Source of the DNA: Streptomyces decoyicus
GTDB taxonomy: Bacteria; Actinomycetota; Actinomycetes; Streptomycetales; Streptomycetaceae
DNA length: 64,000 bases
Direction of reading: 5' to 3'
Assembly (NCBI RefSeq): GCF_019880305.1
Contig: NZ_CP082301.1
Location: forward strand, 5,208,001-5,272,000
In this document: positions 26,958 to 35,630 of the stretch, one piece after another
Layout of the letters: each line of letters begins with the position of its first letter
Position numbering within the stretch: position 1 is the first letter of the stretch
Translations under genes and position numbers: made by a program
The notes under the pieces: model-generated
Told to the model about the DNA's origin: nothing
Database searches by the model: none
What the model saw: only the letters and a program-made list of their open reading frames with translations

Positions 26958-27006
26958 ATTAAGTATGACGTTTGCATCACAGACTCTTGAATACGTCGTA
27001 CCTAAT
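26958..27006. promoter_or_regulatory. Putative operator of the gluconate regulator
   Basis: Inverted repeat: ATTAAGTATGACGT (26958-26971) and ACGTCGTACCTAAT (26993-27006) pair at 12 of 14 positions across a 21-base spacer, in an AT-rich 130-base region between the divergent regulator and gluconokinase genes. Confidence 0.65.
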
Positions 27007-27058
27007 GGGTTTCAGTGGGGTCCGCACGGGGTCAATGAAGACAGCGAGGTACCACGGG

Positions 27059-27580
27059 ATGAGCACCCCCGACGTGATCGTCGTGATGGGCGTGGCCGGC
27101 ACCGGCAAGACCACGATCGGCCCGATGGCGGCCGCCAGACTGGGCGTTCCGTACGCCGAGGGCGACGACTTCCATCCGCCGGCCAACATCGCCAAGATGT
27201 CGGCGGGCATCCCGCTGGACGACGACGACCGCGGTCCCTGGCTGGACGCCATAGGAGCCTGGGCGCACGAGCGCGCCGGGCACGGCGGCGGTGTGGTCAG
27301 CAGCTCCGCGCTCAAGCGCGCCTACCGCGACCGGCTCCGGGCGGCCGCTCCCCGCATCGTCTTCCTGCACCTCACCGGTGACCGCTCGCTGATCGAGGAG
27401 CGGATGGCCGAGCGCAAGGGCCACTTCATGCCGACCGCGCTGCTGGACTCCCAGTTCGCCACGCTCGAACCGCTCGGTCCCGACGAGGCCGGTGTCGCCG
27501 TGGATGTGTCCGGCACCCCGGAGGAGATCGCCGAGCGCGCGGTGGCCGCACTGCGCGCGATGGACCCGCCGGGCGCCTGA
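27059..27580 (+). CDS. gntK: Gluconokinase
   Basis: 173-residue cytosolic kinase that converts gluconate to 6-phosphogluconate for the pentose phosphate pathway. The P-loop GVAGTGKTT is followed by the family markers EGDDFHPPANIAKMSAGIPLDDDDRGPWL and CSALKRAYRDRLR-type sequence (SSALKRAYRDRLR), then HFMPTALLDSQFATLE. ATG at 27059 opens MSTPDVIVVMGVAG with GAGGT nine bases upstream; longer in-frame starts would lie in the operator. The permease follows after 72 bases. The set predicts gluconate uptake and phosphorylation as one regulated unit. Confidence 0.95.
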   Translation: MSTPDVIVVMGVAGTGKTTIGPMAAARLGVPYAEGDDFHPPANIAKMSAGIPLDDDDRGPWLDAIGAWAHERAGHGGGVVSSSALKRAYRDRLRAAAPRIVFLHLTGDRSLIEERMAERKGHFMPTALLDSQFATLEPLGPDEAGVAVDVSGTPEEIAERAVAALRAMDPPGA

Positions 27581-27652
27581 CCCCGTACCCCCACACCCCA
27601 CACCCGTACCGCAGCACCCCCTTTCCCCCTCCGTCCAACCAAGGGAATCGCC

Positions 27653-29050
27653 GTGACTCATCTCAGCGTCGAGATGCTCGCAGCGGACGCGACCGAGCCG
27701 ATAACCTCGGCCGGCCACGCACAGCTGGGCATCGCCGTCCTGGCCGGCATAGCCGTCATCGTCCTGCTCATCACCAAGTTCAAGCTGCATGCCTTTCTGT
27801 CGCTGATCATCGGTTCGCTGGTGCTCGGCGCGGTGGCCGGCGCACCGCTCGACAAGGTCATCACCAGCTTCTCGGCGGGCCTGGGCACCACGGTCGCGGG
27901 TACGGGCGTGCTGATCGCGCTCGGCGCCGTCCTCGGGCGGCTGCTCGCCGACTCCGGCGGTGCGGACCAGATCGTCGACACGATCCTGGCGAAGGCGAGC
28001 CGGAGGGCGATGCCCTGGGCGATGGTGCTGATCGCCGGGATCGTGGGGCTGCCGATCTTCTTCGAGGTCGGCATCGTGCTGCTGATCCCCGTGGTGCTGC
28101 TGGTCGCCAAGCGCGGCAACTTCTCGCTGATGCGCATCGGCATCCCGGCGCTGGCCGGACTGTCCGTCATGCACGGGCTGATCCCCCCGCACCCCGGGCC
28201 GCTCGTGGCGATCGACGCCGTCGGTGCGAACCTCGGTGTCACCCTCGCGCTCGGTGTGGTCGTCGCCGTCCCGACCGCGATCATCGCCGGGCCGGTCTTC
28301 TCCCGTTACGCGGCCCGCTGGGTGGACATCCGCCCGCCGGAGAACATGGTGCCCGAGCGCGCCACCGAAGACCTGGAGAAGCGGCCCGGCTTCGGGATCA
28401 CCGTGGCCACCGTGCTGCTGCCGGTGGTGATGATGCTGGCCAAGGCGCTGGTGGACATCGTCGTCGACAATCCGGAGCACACCGTCCAGCGGGTCTTCGA
28501 CGTGGTCGGCTCGCCGCTGATCGCGCTGCTCGCCGCCGTCCTCGTCGCGATGTTCACGCTGGGCCGGGCGGCGGGCTTCACTCGCGGCCGGATCGCCACC
28601 ACCGTCGAGAAGTCGCTCGCCCCGATCGCCGGTGTGGTGCTGATCGTCGGTGCGGGCGGCGGCTTCAAGCAGACGCTGGTGGACGCCGGCGTCGGCCAGA
28701 TGATCCTGGACGTCTCCAAGGGCTGGAACATCTCCGCGCTGCTGCTCGCCTGGCTGATCGCGGTCGCCATCCGGCTCGCGACCGGCTCCGCGACGGTGGC
28801 CACCATCTCCGCCGCCGGGCTGGTCGCCCCGCTCGCCGCGGAGATGAGCACCACCCATGCCGCGCTGCTGGTGCTGGCCATCGGCTGTGGGTCGCTGTTC
28901 TTCAGCCATGTCAACGACGCCGGATTCTGGCTGGTCAAGGAGTACTTCGGGATGAACGTCGGCCAGACGCTGAAGACCTGGTCGGTGATGGAGACGCTGA
29001 TCTCGGTCGTCGGGATCGGGTGCGTGCTGCTGCTCTCCCTGGTTCTTTAG
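27653..29050 (+). CDS. gntP: Gluconate:H+ symporter (GntP family)
   Basis: 465-residue inner-membrane permease with about 12-13 hydrophobic segments and the GntP-family stretches GLPIFFEVGIVLLIPVVL, GLIPPHPGPL, GAGGGFKQTLVDAGVG and GSATVATISAAGL. GTG at 27653 with AAGGGAA upstream. It takes up gluconate for the kinase encoded just before it. Confidence 0.93.
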   Translation: MTHLSVEMLAADATEPITSAGHAQLGIAVLAGIAVIVLLITKFKLHAFLSLIIGSLVLGAVAGAPLDKVITSFSAGLGTTVAGTGVLIALGAVLGRLLADSGGADQIVDTILAKASRRAMPWAMVLIAGIVGLPIFFEVGIVLLIPVVLLVAKRGNFSLMRIGIPALAGLSVMHGLIPPHPGPLVAIDAVGANLGVTLALGVVVAVPTAIIAGPVFSRYAARWVDIRPPENMVPERATEDLEKRPGFGITVATVLLPVVMMLAKALVDIVVDNPEHTVQRVFDVVGSPLIALLAAVLVAMFTLGRAAGFTRGRIATTVEKSLAPIAGVVLIVGAGGGFKQTLVDAGVGQMILDVSKGWNISALLLAWLIAVAIRLATGSATVATISAAGLVAPLAAEMSTTHAALLVLAIGCGSLFFSHVNDAGFWLVKEYFGMNVGQTLKTWSVMETLISVVGIGCVLLLSLVL

Positions 29051-29061
29051 GGACCGTGTTC

Positions 29062-29084
29062 TCCCGGGTCCTTCAGGGCCCGGG
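29062..29084 (+). terminator. Stem-loop after the permease gene
   Basis: CCCGGGTCC / GGGCCCGGG around a short loop, just after the gntP stop and before the convergent exporter gene. One stem mismatch; likely ends the gluconate transcript. Confidence 0.55.
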
Positions 29085-29114
29085 TCCGTCCAACCCCTGT
29101 TCTTTCCGGGCGGG

Positions 29115-30107
29115 TTACCGCCCCGGGCGCCCCACCCCCCTCAGGCGCCTGTCCCCGTCACGAGGCCGTACGAGCGGATGTCCGCTGGTGCGGCCTCGTG
29201 CACATGGGGGCGGGCTCCCGGTGGTGTCCGCCCCGGCCGGAGGCGCCGCGCCGCGGTGCACGAGGACGACCGCCGCCAGTCCGAGGGCCAGCCCCGCGGC
29301 GGTCTGCGGGCCGAAGGGCTCGCCGAACATGGCGGCTCCCCACAGCGCCGTGACCGGTGCCATCAGGAACATCAGGGTGTTCACCTCGGTGACGCCCCGG
29401 CGCCGGAGGATCAGCCAGTACAGCCCGTACCCGCCGAAGGTGGACAGCACCACCAGCCAGCCGACCGCAGCCCAGAACGAGAGCGAGGCGGGCGGTTGCA
29501 GGGAGCCGGTGCCCGCGGCGAGGGCGGTGAACAGGACGGCGCTGGTGGTGCAGTGGATCGTCATCGACACCGACGGGGCGACCCGGGTGCGCGAGCGGCC
29601 TTCCAGGAACGTGGCCGCCACCAGCGAGGACATGCCGAGGAACGGGACGAGATAGGCCCACCCGGCCACCCCCGGGCCGGCCGCCGCGTCGGCCGTGGTG
29701 ACCAGGACGACGCCGCCCACGCCCAGACACAGACCGAGCCACTGCCGGCGGGAGACGTACTGGCGCAGCAGTGGTCCGGCGAGCGCCCCTGCCACCAGCG
29801 GCTGGGTGCCGTCGATCAGGGCCGTGGTGCCGCTGGAGACCCCGAGCTGGATCGCGGAGTAGACGCTGAGCAGATAGCCGCTCTGTGACAGGGCGCCGAT
29901 GACGGCCTGCCGGGCCATGTCCCGTGCGGTCAGGCCCCGCCACGCGGTGCGGGCGGAGGCGGCCGCCACGACCACGAGGACGGCGGCGAGCGGCAGGAAC
30001 CGCCACATGAGGAGCGTGCTGGCGGGCGCGCTGTCCGCGCCGAGCTTGGCCCCGATGAACCCCGAGCTCCAGCAGAGCACAAAGGCGGCCGAGAGCAGGA
30101 GATGCAT
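29115..30107 (-). CDS. EamA-type DMT superfamily exporter
   Basis: 330 residues with ten hydrophobic segments in two EamA repeats (first about 1-145, second about 150-290) and a Pro/Arg-rich tail. The family exports small metabolites or drugs. It is divergent from a TetR regulator, and two matching operator copies lie in the 70-base gap, so expression is probably induced by the TetR ligand. ATG at 30107 is preceded by GGAGGCG. Substrate unknown. Confidence 0.88.
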   Translation of the reverse strand: MHLLLSAAFVLCWSSGFIGAKLGADSAPASTLLMWRFLPLAAVLVVVAAASARTAWRGLTARDMARQAVIGALSQSGYLLSVYSAIQLGVSSGTTALIDGTQPLVAGALAGPLLRQYVSRRQWLGLCLGVGGVVLVTTADAAAGPGVAGWAYLVPFLGMSSLVAATFLEGRSRTRVAPSVSMTIHCTTSAVLFTALAAGTGSLQPPASLSFWAAVGWLVVLSTFGGYGLYWLILRRRGVTEVNTLMFLMAPVTALWGAAMFGEPFGPQTAAGLALGLAAVVLVHRGAAPPAGADTTGSPPPCARGRTSGHPLVRPRDGDRRLRGVGRPGR

Positions 30108-30124
30108 GCTGTCGCCTCCGTCAG

Positions 30125-30171
30125 TAGACCGATCTGTATACCTCTCCTTTCACTATACAGATCGGTATACT
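30125..30171. promoter_or_regulatory. Two TetR operators and a -10 element of a leaderless tetR transcript
   Basis: TATACAGATCGGTATA (30154-30169) and the same 16-mer with one change in opposite orientation (30125-30140), forming a 13-bp perfect inverted repeat overall. The right copy overlaps TATACT (30166-30171), placed seven bases before the tetR ATG, which predicts that transcription starts at the start codon. Confidence 0.75.
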
Positions 30172-30177
30172 TTTTGC

Positions 30178-30777
30178 ATGGGTACCTCGCAGAAAACGCC
30201 CCGGATCACGATGACGCCTGCCGCGCGGCGGGCCCTGGAGGCCGCCGGGCGGCTGTTCTACGAGCGCGGGATCCATGCCGTCGGGGTGGATCTGATCGCC
30301 GCCGAGGCCGGGGTGACGAAGAAGACCCTCTACGACCGGTTCGGCTCCAAGGAGCAGATCGTCGTGGAGTACCTCGCGGACCGTGATGAACGCTGGCGGG
30401 CTTTTCTCACGCCGTATCTCGACGCCGCCCGGCCGTCGCCCGCCGCGGGGGTCCTGGCCGTCTTCGACGCCTCCCGCGCCTGGTCGGCGCAGCACAGCCG
30501 CAAGGGGTGCAGCATGGTCAACGCCCATGCGGAGATCAGCGATCCGTCCCACCCGGCGTACGCGATCATCACCGCGCAGAAGGAGTGGATGCTCGCGCTG
30601 TTCGCCGATCTGGTCGGGGCCGCCGCCCCCGGCCGGGCCGGCCGGCTGGGCCGGACGCTGATGCTCCTTCATGAAGGGGCCCTGGTCGCCCACGGCCTGG
30701 GCATCTTTCCCGACCCGATCGGTCAGGCCCGCGACGAGGCGGAGGAGCTGCTCGCCGCCGCGGGGGTGCGGCCGTGA
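30178..30777 (+). CDS. TetR-family regulator
   Basis: 199 residues with an N-terminal helix-turn-helix (RALEAAGRLFYERGIHAVGVDLIAAEAGVTKKTLYDRFGSKEQIVVEYL) and a C-terminal ligand domain (KGCSMVNAHAEISDPSHPA). The ATG at 30178 has no Shine-Dalgarno sequence but follows a -10-like TATACT, so translation is probably leaderless; a longer in-frame extension upstream runs through the operators and the antisense exporter gene. Likely represses itself and the divergent EamA exporter. Confidence 0.92.
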   Translation: MGTSQKTPRITMTPAARRALEAAGRLFYERGIHAVGVDLIAAEAGVTKKTLYDRFGSKEQIVVEYLADRDERWRAFLTPYLDAARPSPAAGVLAVFDASRAWSAQHSRKGCSMVNAHAEISDPSHPAYAIITAQKEWMLALFADLVGAAAPGRAGRLGRTLMLLHEGALVAHGLGIFPDPIGQARDEAEELLAAAGVRP

Positions 30778-30811
30778 CCGGCGGTGGGCCCGCCGGACCG
30801 GCCGTCGGGGT

Positions 30812-32383
30812 TCACCGGGCTGCCGGTGCCATGGTCGCGCCCAGGTAGGTCCCGAGGGCCGCGGTCACCTGCGCCGTCGCGTCCTCGGGCGGTGCGGCGA
30901 GGGCGAGATAGCCGTCGGGGCGGATGAGGAGCACGGCGGGGCCGGGGCCGTAGGCGTCGCGGATGTGGCCGTCGGTGTCGATCAGATCGGGGGTCGGGCC
31001 GCCGACGCGGACGAGGCGCAGCAGGTCCGGACCGGCGGGCAGGGCGGTGTCCTCGACGGCGGTCCCACCCAGGTCCAGCAGGGTGAAGTGCGGGCCCCGG
31101 AAGGCGTCGAAGAGCCGGGTGGGCTTGCCGTCGGCGGTGCTGCACGGGGCGTCGGGGGCCCGGTCGCCCGCGACGGGTATGCCCTCGGCGAGGTCCGTAC
31201 GCAGCTCCCGCGTCAGGGGGCTGTCGCGGTAGCCGATGTCGAGCTGGTGCAGGTCCCGGCCGCGCCGCAGCTCGCGGGAGCGGTGCAGCCGGGTGCTGGT
31301 GTCGAGGATGCGCTCGGCGATCGGACGGCGCTCGGCGTGGTAGGTGTCGAGCAGGGTGTCGGGGGCGCCGTGCCGCAGCACCTGGCCGAGCTTCCAGCCG
31401 AGGTTGTAGGCGTCCTGGACGCTGGTGTTCAGGCCCTGGCCGCCCGCCGGGGAGTGGATGTGCGCGGCGTCGCCCGCCAGGAAGACCCGGCCGGCGCGGT
31501 AGGCGTCCACCATGCCCGCCTTGGGGCGGTAGAGAGAGGTCCACAGGACCTCGCGGATCTGCTCGGCGCCGAGGTGGGTGTGGGCCGCCAGCTGGGCGTG
31601 GACCGTCTCGGGCGAGATGTCGGGCACTTCGGTGAAGGCCACGATGAAGCTCTGGAAGTAGTCGGTGCCGGCCAGCGGGAGGAGCGAGACGAACCCGCCG
31701 TTCGCCAGCGGCCAGCGGTGCCAGTGGTCCCGGTCGAGGCCGTCCGCCCGGACATCCGCGAGCAGTACGGCGCCCTGCCCCAGCGACGGACCGCTCATCC
31801 GTGCGCCCAGCGCCCTGCGTACGGTGCTGCGCCCGCCGTCGGTGCCGACCAGGTAGGCGCCGTGCACGGTGCGCTCCGCTCCGTCGGCGTGGCGCAGACG
31901 GGCGGTCACCCCGGTCGGGTCCTGGTCGAATGCGGTGAGTTCGGTGCCGAAGAGCACCTCGCCGCCGAGCTCTTGCAGCCGCTCGTACAGCAGCTCCTGA
32001 TTGCGGAACTGCGGCACCATCAGGGCGTTCGAGTACGGGATGGCGGGTGTCGGATCGACCCGCTCGATCATCTCGGTGGTCTCGGTGATCCGGCCGTTCT
32101 CCCAGAGGGCCGTCTTCGGGTAGCGGCCGCCGGCCGCCCGGACGGTGTCCAGCACCCCGAGATCGTCGTAGACCTCCTGGGTGCGCGGCTGGAGGCCGGT
32201 GCCGCGGGAGCCGGGGGAGAGGCGGTCCTGCCGCTCGACGATCAGGGCGCGCACACCGCGGCGGGCGAGGTCGATGCCCAGGGCGAGGCCGGTGGGCCCG
32301 GCGCCGGCGATCAGTACGTCGACGGCCGCACCGTCGTCGGGCAGCGCGGCACGGAAGACGTCCTTAACGTTGTTAAGTTCCAT
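30812..32383 (-). CDS. FAD-dependent monooxygenase (aromatic hydroxylase, PheA/TfdB/Rox-like)
   Basis: 523 residues. Rossmann GxGxxG as VLIAGAGPTGLALG, the DG motif (YLVGTDGGRSTVRRALG) and the second FAD motif (GRVFLAGDAAHIHSPAGGQGLNTSVQDAYNLGWKL), followed by a thioredoxin-like C-terminal domain. It hydroxylates aromatic substrates with NAD(P)H and O2. Start is uncertain: ATG 32383 is used; ATG 32395 is four codons longer. One of two TetR operators falls inside codons 3-7 of this reading. The divergent TetR gene suggests induction by an aromatic ligand or antibiotic. Confidence 0.9.
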   Translation of the reverse strand: MELNNVKDVFRAALPDDGAAVDVLIAGAGPTGLALGIDLARRGVRALIVERQDRLSPGSRGTGLQPRTQEVYDDLGVLDTVRAAGGRYPKTALWENGRITETTEMIERVDPTPAIPYSNALMVPQFRNQELLYERLQELGGEVLFGTELTAFDQDPTGVTARLRHADGAERTVHGAYLVGTDGGRSTVRRALGARMSGPSLGQGAVLLADVRADGLDRDHWHRWPLANGGFVSLLPLAGTDYFQSFIVAFTEVPDISPETVHAQLAAHTHLGAEQIREVLWTSLYRPKAGMVDAYRAGRVFLAGDAAHIHSPAGGQGLNTSVQDAYNLGWKLGQVLRHGAPDTLLDTYHAERRPIAERILDTSTRLHRSRELRRGRDLHQLDIGYRDSPLTRELRTDLAEGIPVAGDRAPDAPCSTADGKPTRLFDAFRGPHFTLLDLGGTAVEDTALPAGPDLLRLVRVGGPTPDLIDTDGHIRDAYGPGPAVLLIRPDGYLALAAPPEDATAQVTAALGTYLGATMAPAAR

Positions 32384-32413
32384 GTTTCCGAGCATGGCTT
32401 TAACGGTGTTAAG
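32363..32413. promoter_or_regulatory. Paired TetR operators between monooxygenase and tetR
   Basis: Two 15-base palindromes: CTTAACGTTGTTAAG (32363-32377) and TTTAACGGTGTTAAG (32399-32413), both of the form TTAAC-N3-GTTAA, 36 bases apart centre to centre. The first is inside the start region of the monooxygenase gene; the second ends nine bases before the tetR ATG. Confidence 0.8.
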
Positions 32414-32421
32414 TTGTCAAC

Positions 32422-33111
32422 ATGGTTTCGCGCATCGACCGGAAACAGGTCGTGGACACCGCTCTGCGGCTGCTGAACGAAGTGGGCCTCGACGGGCTCA
32501 CCCTCCGGCGTATCGCCAAGGAGCTGCACGTCCAGGCCCCCGCGCTGTACTGGCACTTCAAGAACAAGCGGGAGCTGCTGGACGAGATGGCCACCGAGAT
32601 GTTCCGGCGGATGACCGGGCGGCTGGTGACCGCAGGGGCCGGCGCGGGCCCGGACGGCCGTACCTGGCAGGAGACGCTGCTCGACGGCTGCCGGGCGATG
32701 CGCCGCGAGCTGCTCAACTACCGTGACGGCGGCAAGGTCTTCAGCGGCACGCGGATGACCGACGAGAGCTACGCCGGGCCGCTCGACGGCTTGCTGCGCA
32801 CCTTCACCGAGGCGGGCTTCAGCCTGCGCGGCGCGGCGCGGGCCTGGTGGACGGCGTACAACTACACCGTGGGCCTGGTGATCGAGGAACAGTCGGTCCA
32901 CCCGGAGCCCGGACAGCCGGAGGCCCGCGACCCGGCCTATGACCTGGCCGACCGCGAGCGGCGCCTCATCGAGGAGTATCCGCTCGCGGCGCTGGCCGGC
33001 GAGGAGATGTTCGGCGACATCGAGCAGAACTTCGAGGCCGGGCTGGGCATCATCGTTGCGGGGATCGCGGCCACCCTGGACCCGGACGCGGGGAGTCGAG
33101 CGGGGAGTTGA
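32422..33111 (+). CDS. TetR-family regulator with tetracycline-repressor-type C-terminal domain
   Basis: 229 residues. Helix-turn-helix near the N-terminus (LNEVGLDGLTLRRIAKELHVQAPALYWHFKNKRELLDEM) and a TetR_C-type ligand domain (DGGKVFSGTRMTDESYAGPLDGLLRTFTEAGFS..AYNYTVGLVIEE). Divergent from the monooxygenase, with paired TTAAC/GTTAA operators between them. It likely represses both genes and is released by the monooxygenase substrate. Convergent with the acyltransferase gene 12 bases away. Confidence 0.93.
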   Translation: MVSRIDRKQVVDTALRLLNEVGLDGLTLRRIAKELHVQAPALYWHFKNKRELLDEMATEMFRRMTGRLVTAGAGAGPDGRTWQETLLDGCRAMRRELLNYRDGGKVFSGTRMTDESYAGPLDGLLRTFTEAGFSLRGAARAWWTAYNYTVGLVIEEQSVHPEPGQPEARDPAYDLADRERRLIEEYPLAALAGEEMFGDIEQNFEAGLGIIVAGIAATLDPDAGSRAGS

Positions 33112-33123
33112 GCGGGGAGTCGA

Positions 33124-34278
33124 TCAGCGCCGTGGGTCGATCGACCGCTTCAGCACGGGTGTGAGCGGGCGCTCTATGAAGCGGTGCAGCACCCACGCGA
33201 GCAGCAGCATCAGAGCGACGGTCAGCACCAGCGTCGCGTACGAGGGCAGGCCGATGCCGTGGTGCAGCGCCCGCACCACGACCCAGCCCAGATGCTCGTG
33301 CACGAGGTAGAACGGGTAGGTCAGCGCGCCGGCCACGGTCAGCCAACGCCAGTTCGCCCAGTGCAGGTTGCCCAGCGCGACCGCCGAGACCAGGGCGAAG
33401 CCGAGCGTGACGACGGCGATGATGACTGCCGTCGAGCGGTAGGAGAACGCGGTGGCCGACGGTGCGTGCCACAGCCCCGCGACCGCGTAATGCTGGCCGA
33501 TCAGCCAGCTGACCAGCACTATCGCCCAGGCGATCGGATCGCGGGCGCCGTAGCGGTGCAGCAGGTACAGGCCCACCCCGCCGATGAAGAACGGGGCGTA
33601 CTCCGGCATCAGTACGGTGTCGAGGAAGGGCTGGTGGGCGGCCTGCGCCAGCGCGGCGGCCAGCGTCCAGCCCGCGCAGAACAGCACCACCCGGCGGCGG
33701 GTGGCGCCGGGCAGTACGACGCAGAGCGCGAAGAGGGCGTAGAAGCGCATCTCCGCCCAGAGGGTCCAGCACACCCCGAGCACCCGGTCCACGCCCAACG
33801 GCTGCTGGAGCATGGTCAGATTGGTCAGCACCTCGCTGGGAGCCAGCGCCTCGAAGGCGACCCAGGGGAGCGCGAAGACCGCGGTGACCAGCAGGATCGC
33901 GGCCCAGTAGGCCGGGTAGAGGCGGGAGACGCGGGAGGCGATGAACGCGCGCAGCGTCCGTCCCCAGCCGCTGAGGCAGATCACGAAGCCGCTGATCACG
34001 AAGAAGATCTGCACGCCCAGGCAGCCGTAGGCGAACAGCGGTGCGGCAGTGGGGAATTGGTGGGCGGGCGAGCCGCCCCAGGCCTGGGCTATCTCGCCGT
34101 TGCGGCCCCCGTAGTGGTACGCGGCGACCATCAGCGCGGCGAGCAGCCGCAGCCCGTCCAGGGCGCGCAGCCGCGAGGGTCCGCCGCGGCTGCGCCCCCG
34201 TATCGCGGGCCGGGGAGCGGTGGTGAGGAGATCCGGCGCGACGGGCGGCGCGCCGGTCGTCAGCTGGGGCGTGCTCAT
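33124..34278 (-). CDS. Membrane acyltransferase (OafA/YrhL type, Acyltransf_3)
   Basis: 384 residues with ten or so membrane segments. The catalytic His motif is in ALMVAAYHYGG, and FFVISGFVICLSGWGRTL and the basic RVSRLYPAYW follow, as in O-acyltransferases that decorate surface glycans. Its ATG overlaps the stop of the preceding polysialyltransferase-like gene (ATGA), placing it as the last gene of the three-gene minus arm of the nonulosonic-acid cluster. It probably O-acetylates that polymer; this is context inference. Confidence 0.88.
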   Translation of the reverse strand: MSTPQLTTGAPPVAPDLLTTAPRPAIRGRSRGGPSRLRALDGLRLLAALMVAAYHYGGRNGEIAQAWGGSPAHQFPTAAPLFAYGCLGVQIFFVISGFVICLSGWGRTLRAFIASRVSRLYPAYWAAILLVTAVFALPWVAFEALAPSEVLTNLTMLQQPLGVDRVLGVCWTLWAEMRFYALFALCVVLPGATRRRVVLFCAGWTLAAALAQAAHQPFLDTVLMPEYAPFFIGGVGLYLLHRYGARDPIAWAIVLVSWLIGQHYAVAGLWHAPSATAFSYRSTAVIIAVVTLGFALVSAVALGNLHWANWRWLTVAGALTYPFYLVHEHLGWVVVRALHHGIGLPSYATLVLTVALMLLLAWVLHRFIERPLTPVLKRSIDPRR

Positions 34279-35630
34279 CCGAACGCGGCCCGCTTCTTCA
34301 GCCGCCGCTGCACCGCACGCGCCCGGCGCGCGACCCTGCGCACGGTGGCATTGCGCGGAATGAACGACAGCTGGGACGGGAGCGCGCCGGGCAGCGCCAG
34401 CGCGGTCAGCCGGCGGCGCTTGAAGTAGCGCCAGGTGACCTGGTCGAGACGGGTCGCGAGGTAGCGCTCGGCGGACGGCCGCAGCTGCGGATAGATCTGG
34501 TGCTGCATCGCATAGCCGACCGCGGTGACCAGGCCCTCGATGCTCCCGGCGGTCGCGAAGGCGCGCGGGTGCTCGCTGCGGTCGCCCAGGTCGGGCACCA
34601 GCGCGTCCACGATCGTGACCGGGATGCGGTTGCTGTTCTGGTACGGCGTGAGCCGCTCCAGCAGCAGCCCGGTGCCGGTCCGCGCGGTGGGCAGGCCGTA
34701 GAACGTGGCTGCCGTCAGCAGCGCGGTGGAGAAGCAGCCGACGACCAGCTCCGGCCGCATCCGCTGGTAGAGCACCTCGGCCAGGACCGGGCTGTCCAGC
34801 ACGGTCAGCGCGACGTCCAGCTTCTCGGCCTCCCGCTCCAGCAGCCGCGACCAGCGGGCCGGCGCGGACGGGTGCGGTTTGAAGACGATCTCGCGGTGGC
34901 CGCGCTCGGCGGCGCCGCGCACCATCCGCACATGGAGCTCCTCTTCCTCCTCGGGGGTGAGGATCCCCAGCGCGGAGAGGTACTGGCCGAGCAGCAGCGC
35001 GGCGCCCTCGGGGGCCGCCACCTCGCCACTGGCGTCACAGAGTTCGGCCAGCACCTTGGTGAAGGCGTCGGTCGGCACGGTCTGCGGCGCGACGTCGAAC
35101 TCGGTGAGCAGCAGCGGCGTCAGGCCCGGCACCAGATCCAGATGCAGCAGCCGGTTGATGCGCGTGCCGATGAGCGGGTCGAGCTTGTTGCGGGTGGGCC
35201 CGTAGCTCATCAGCCCGTCGGCGTAGACATCGATCGGCGCGTCCGGGAACAGCTGGGCGATCGCCAGCGCCGGGTTGACCTGGATCGACTCCACGACCAG
35301 CTCGATGTGGTCGTCGCCCAGGCCCCACAGCAGCCGCAGATGCCGCTCCCACAGCGGGACGTCGTCCGAGCGCGGCGACCAGCCCCCGGGGTGGAACGGG
35401 CTGATCGTCTCGTTCCACGACAGCACCCGGTCGAAGCGGCCGCGCAGCCGCTCGAAGCCGGGCATGGTGTCCAGCGACGCGGTGGTCTCCGGGGTGGTCG
35501 CGTTGTTGCTGAGCAGCAGCAGCCGGCGGTCGGCAGGCGCGAAGCAGTCGGCGTCCAGCGCAGCGGCGAGCGTCGCCGCACCGTAGAGCGTGGACGCCAT
35601 GAAGATCTGGGTACGCGGTCGGGTGGACAT
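34275..35630 (-). CDS. Polysialyltransferase-family glycosyltransferase
   Basis: 451 residues of the alpha-2,8-polysialyltransferase-like family. It has an N-terminal GT-B-like nucleotide fold starting IFMASTLYGAATLAAAL, and a C-terminal half with the HP motif FKPHPSAP and the S/T-rich donor-site stretch VVGCFSTALLTAATFYGLPTART. It should transfer a CMP-activated nonulosonic acid onto a wall glycan; the CMP-sugar enzymes are encoded 3-5 kb away on the opposite arm. Overlaps neighbours on both sides (TGATG and ATGA), so tightly coupled. In S. coelicolor the equivalent locus is tied to teichulosonic acid. Confidence 0.87.
   Translation of the reverse strand: MSTRPRTQIFMASTLYGAATLAAALDADCFAPADRRLLLLSNNATTPETTASLDTMPGFERLRGRFDRVLSWNETISPFHPGGWSPRSDDVPLWERHLRLLWGLGDDHIELVVESIQVNPALAIAQLFPDAPIDVYADGLMSYGPTRNKLDPLIGTRINRLLHLDLVPGLTPLLLTEFDVAPQTVPTDAFTKVLAELCDASGEVAAPEGAALLLGQYLSALGILTPEEEEELHVRMVRGAAERGHREIVFKPHPSAPARWSRLLEREAEKLDVALTVLDSPVLAEVLYQRMRPELVVGCFSTALLTAATFYGLPTARTGTGLLLERLTPYQNSNRIPVTIVDALVPDLGDRSEHPRAFATAGSIEGLVTAVGYAMQHQIYPQLRPSAERYLATRLDQVTWRYFKRRRLTALALPGALPSQLSFIPRNATVRRVARRARAVQRRLKKRAAFG

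Noticed and set aside
27032..28909. Minus-strand 625-codon frame opposite gluconokinase and permease
   Set aside because: Shadow rich in His, Gln, Asp and Arg with no start signal; both plus-strand genes are firmly identified.
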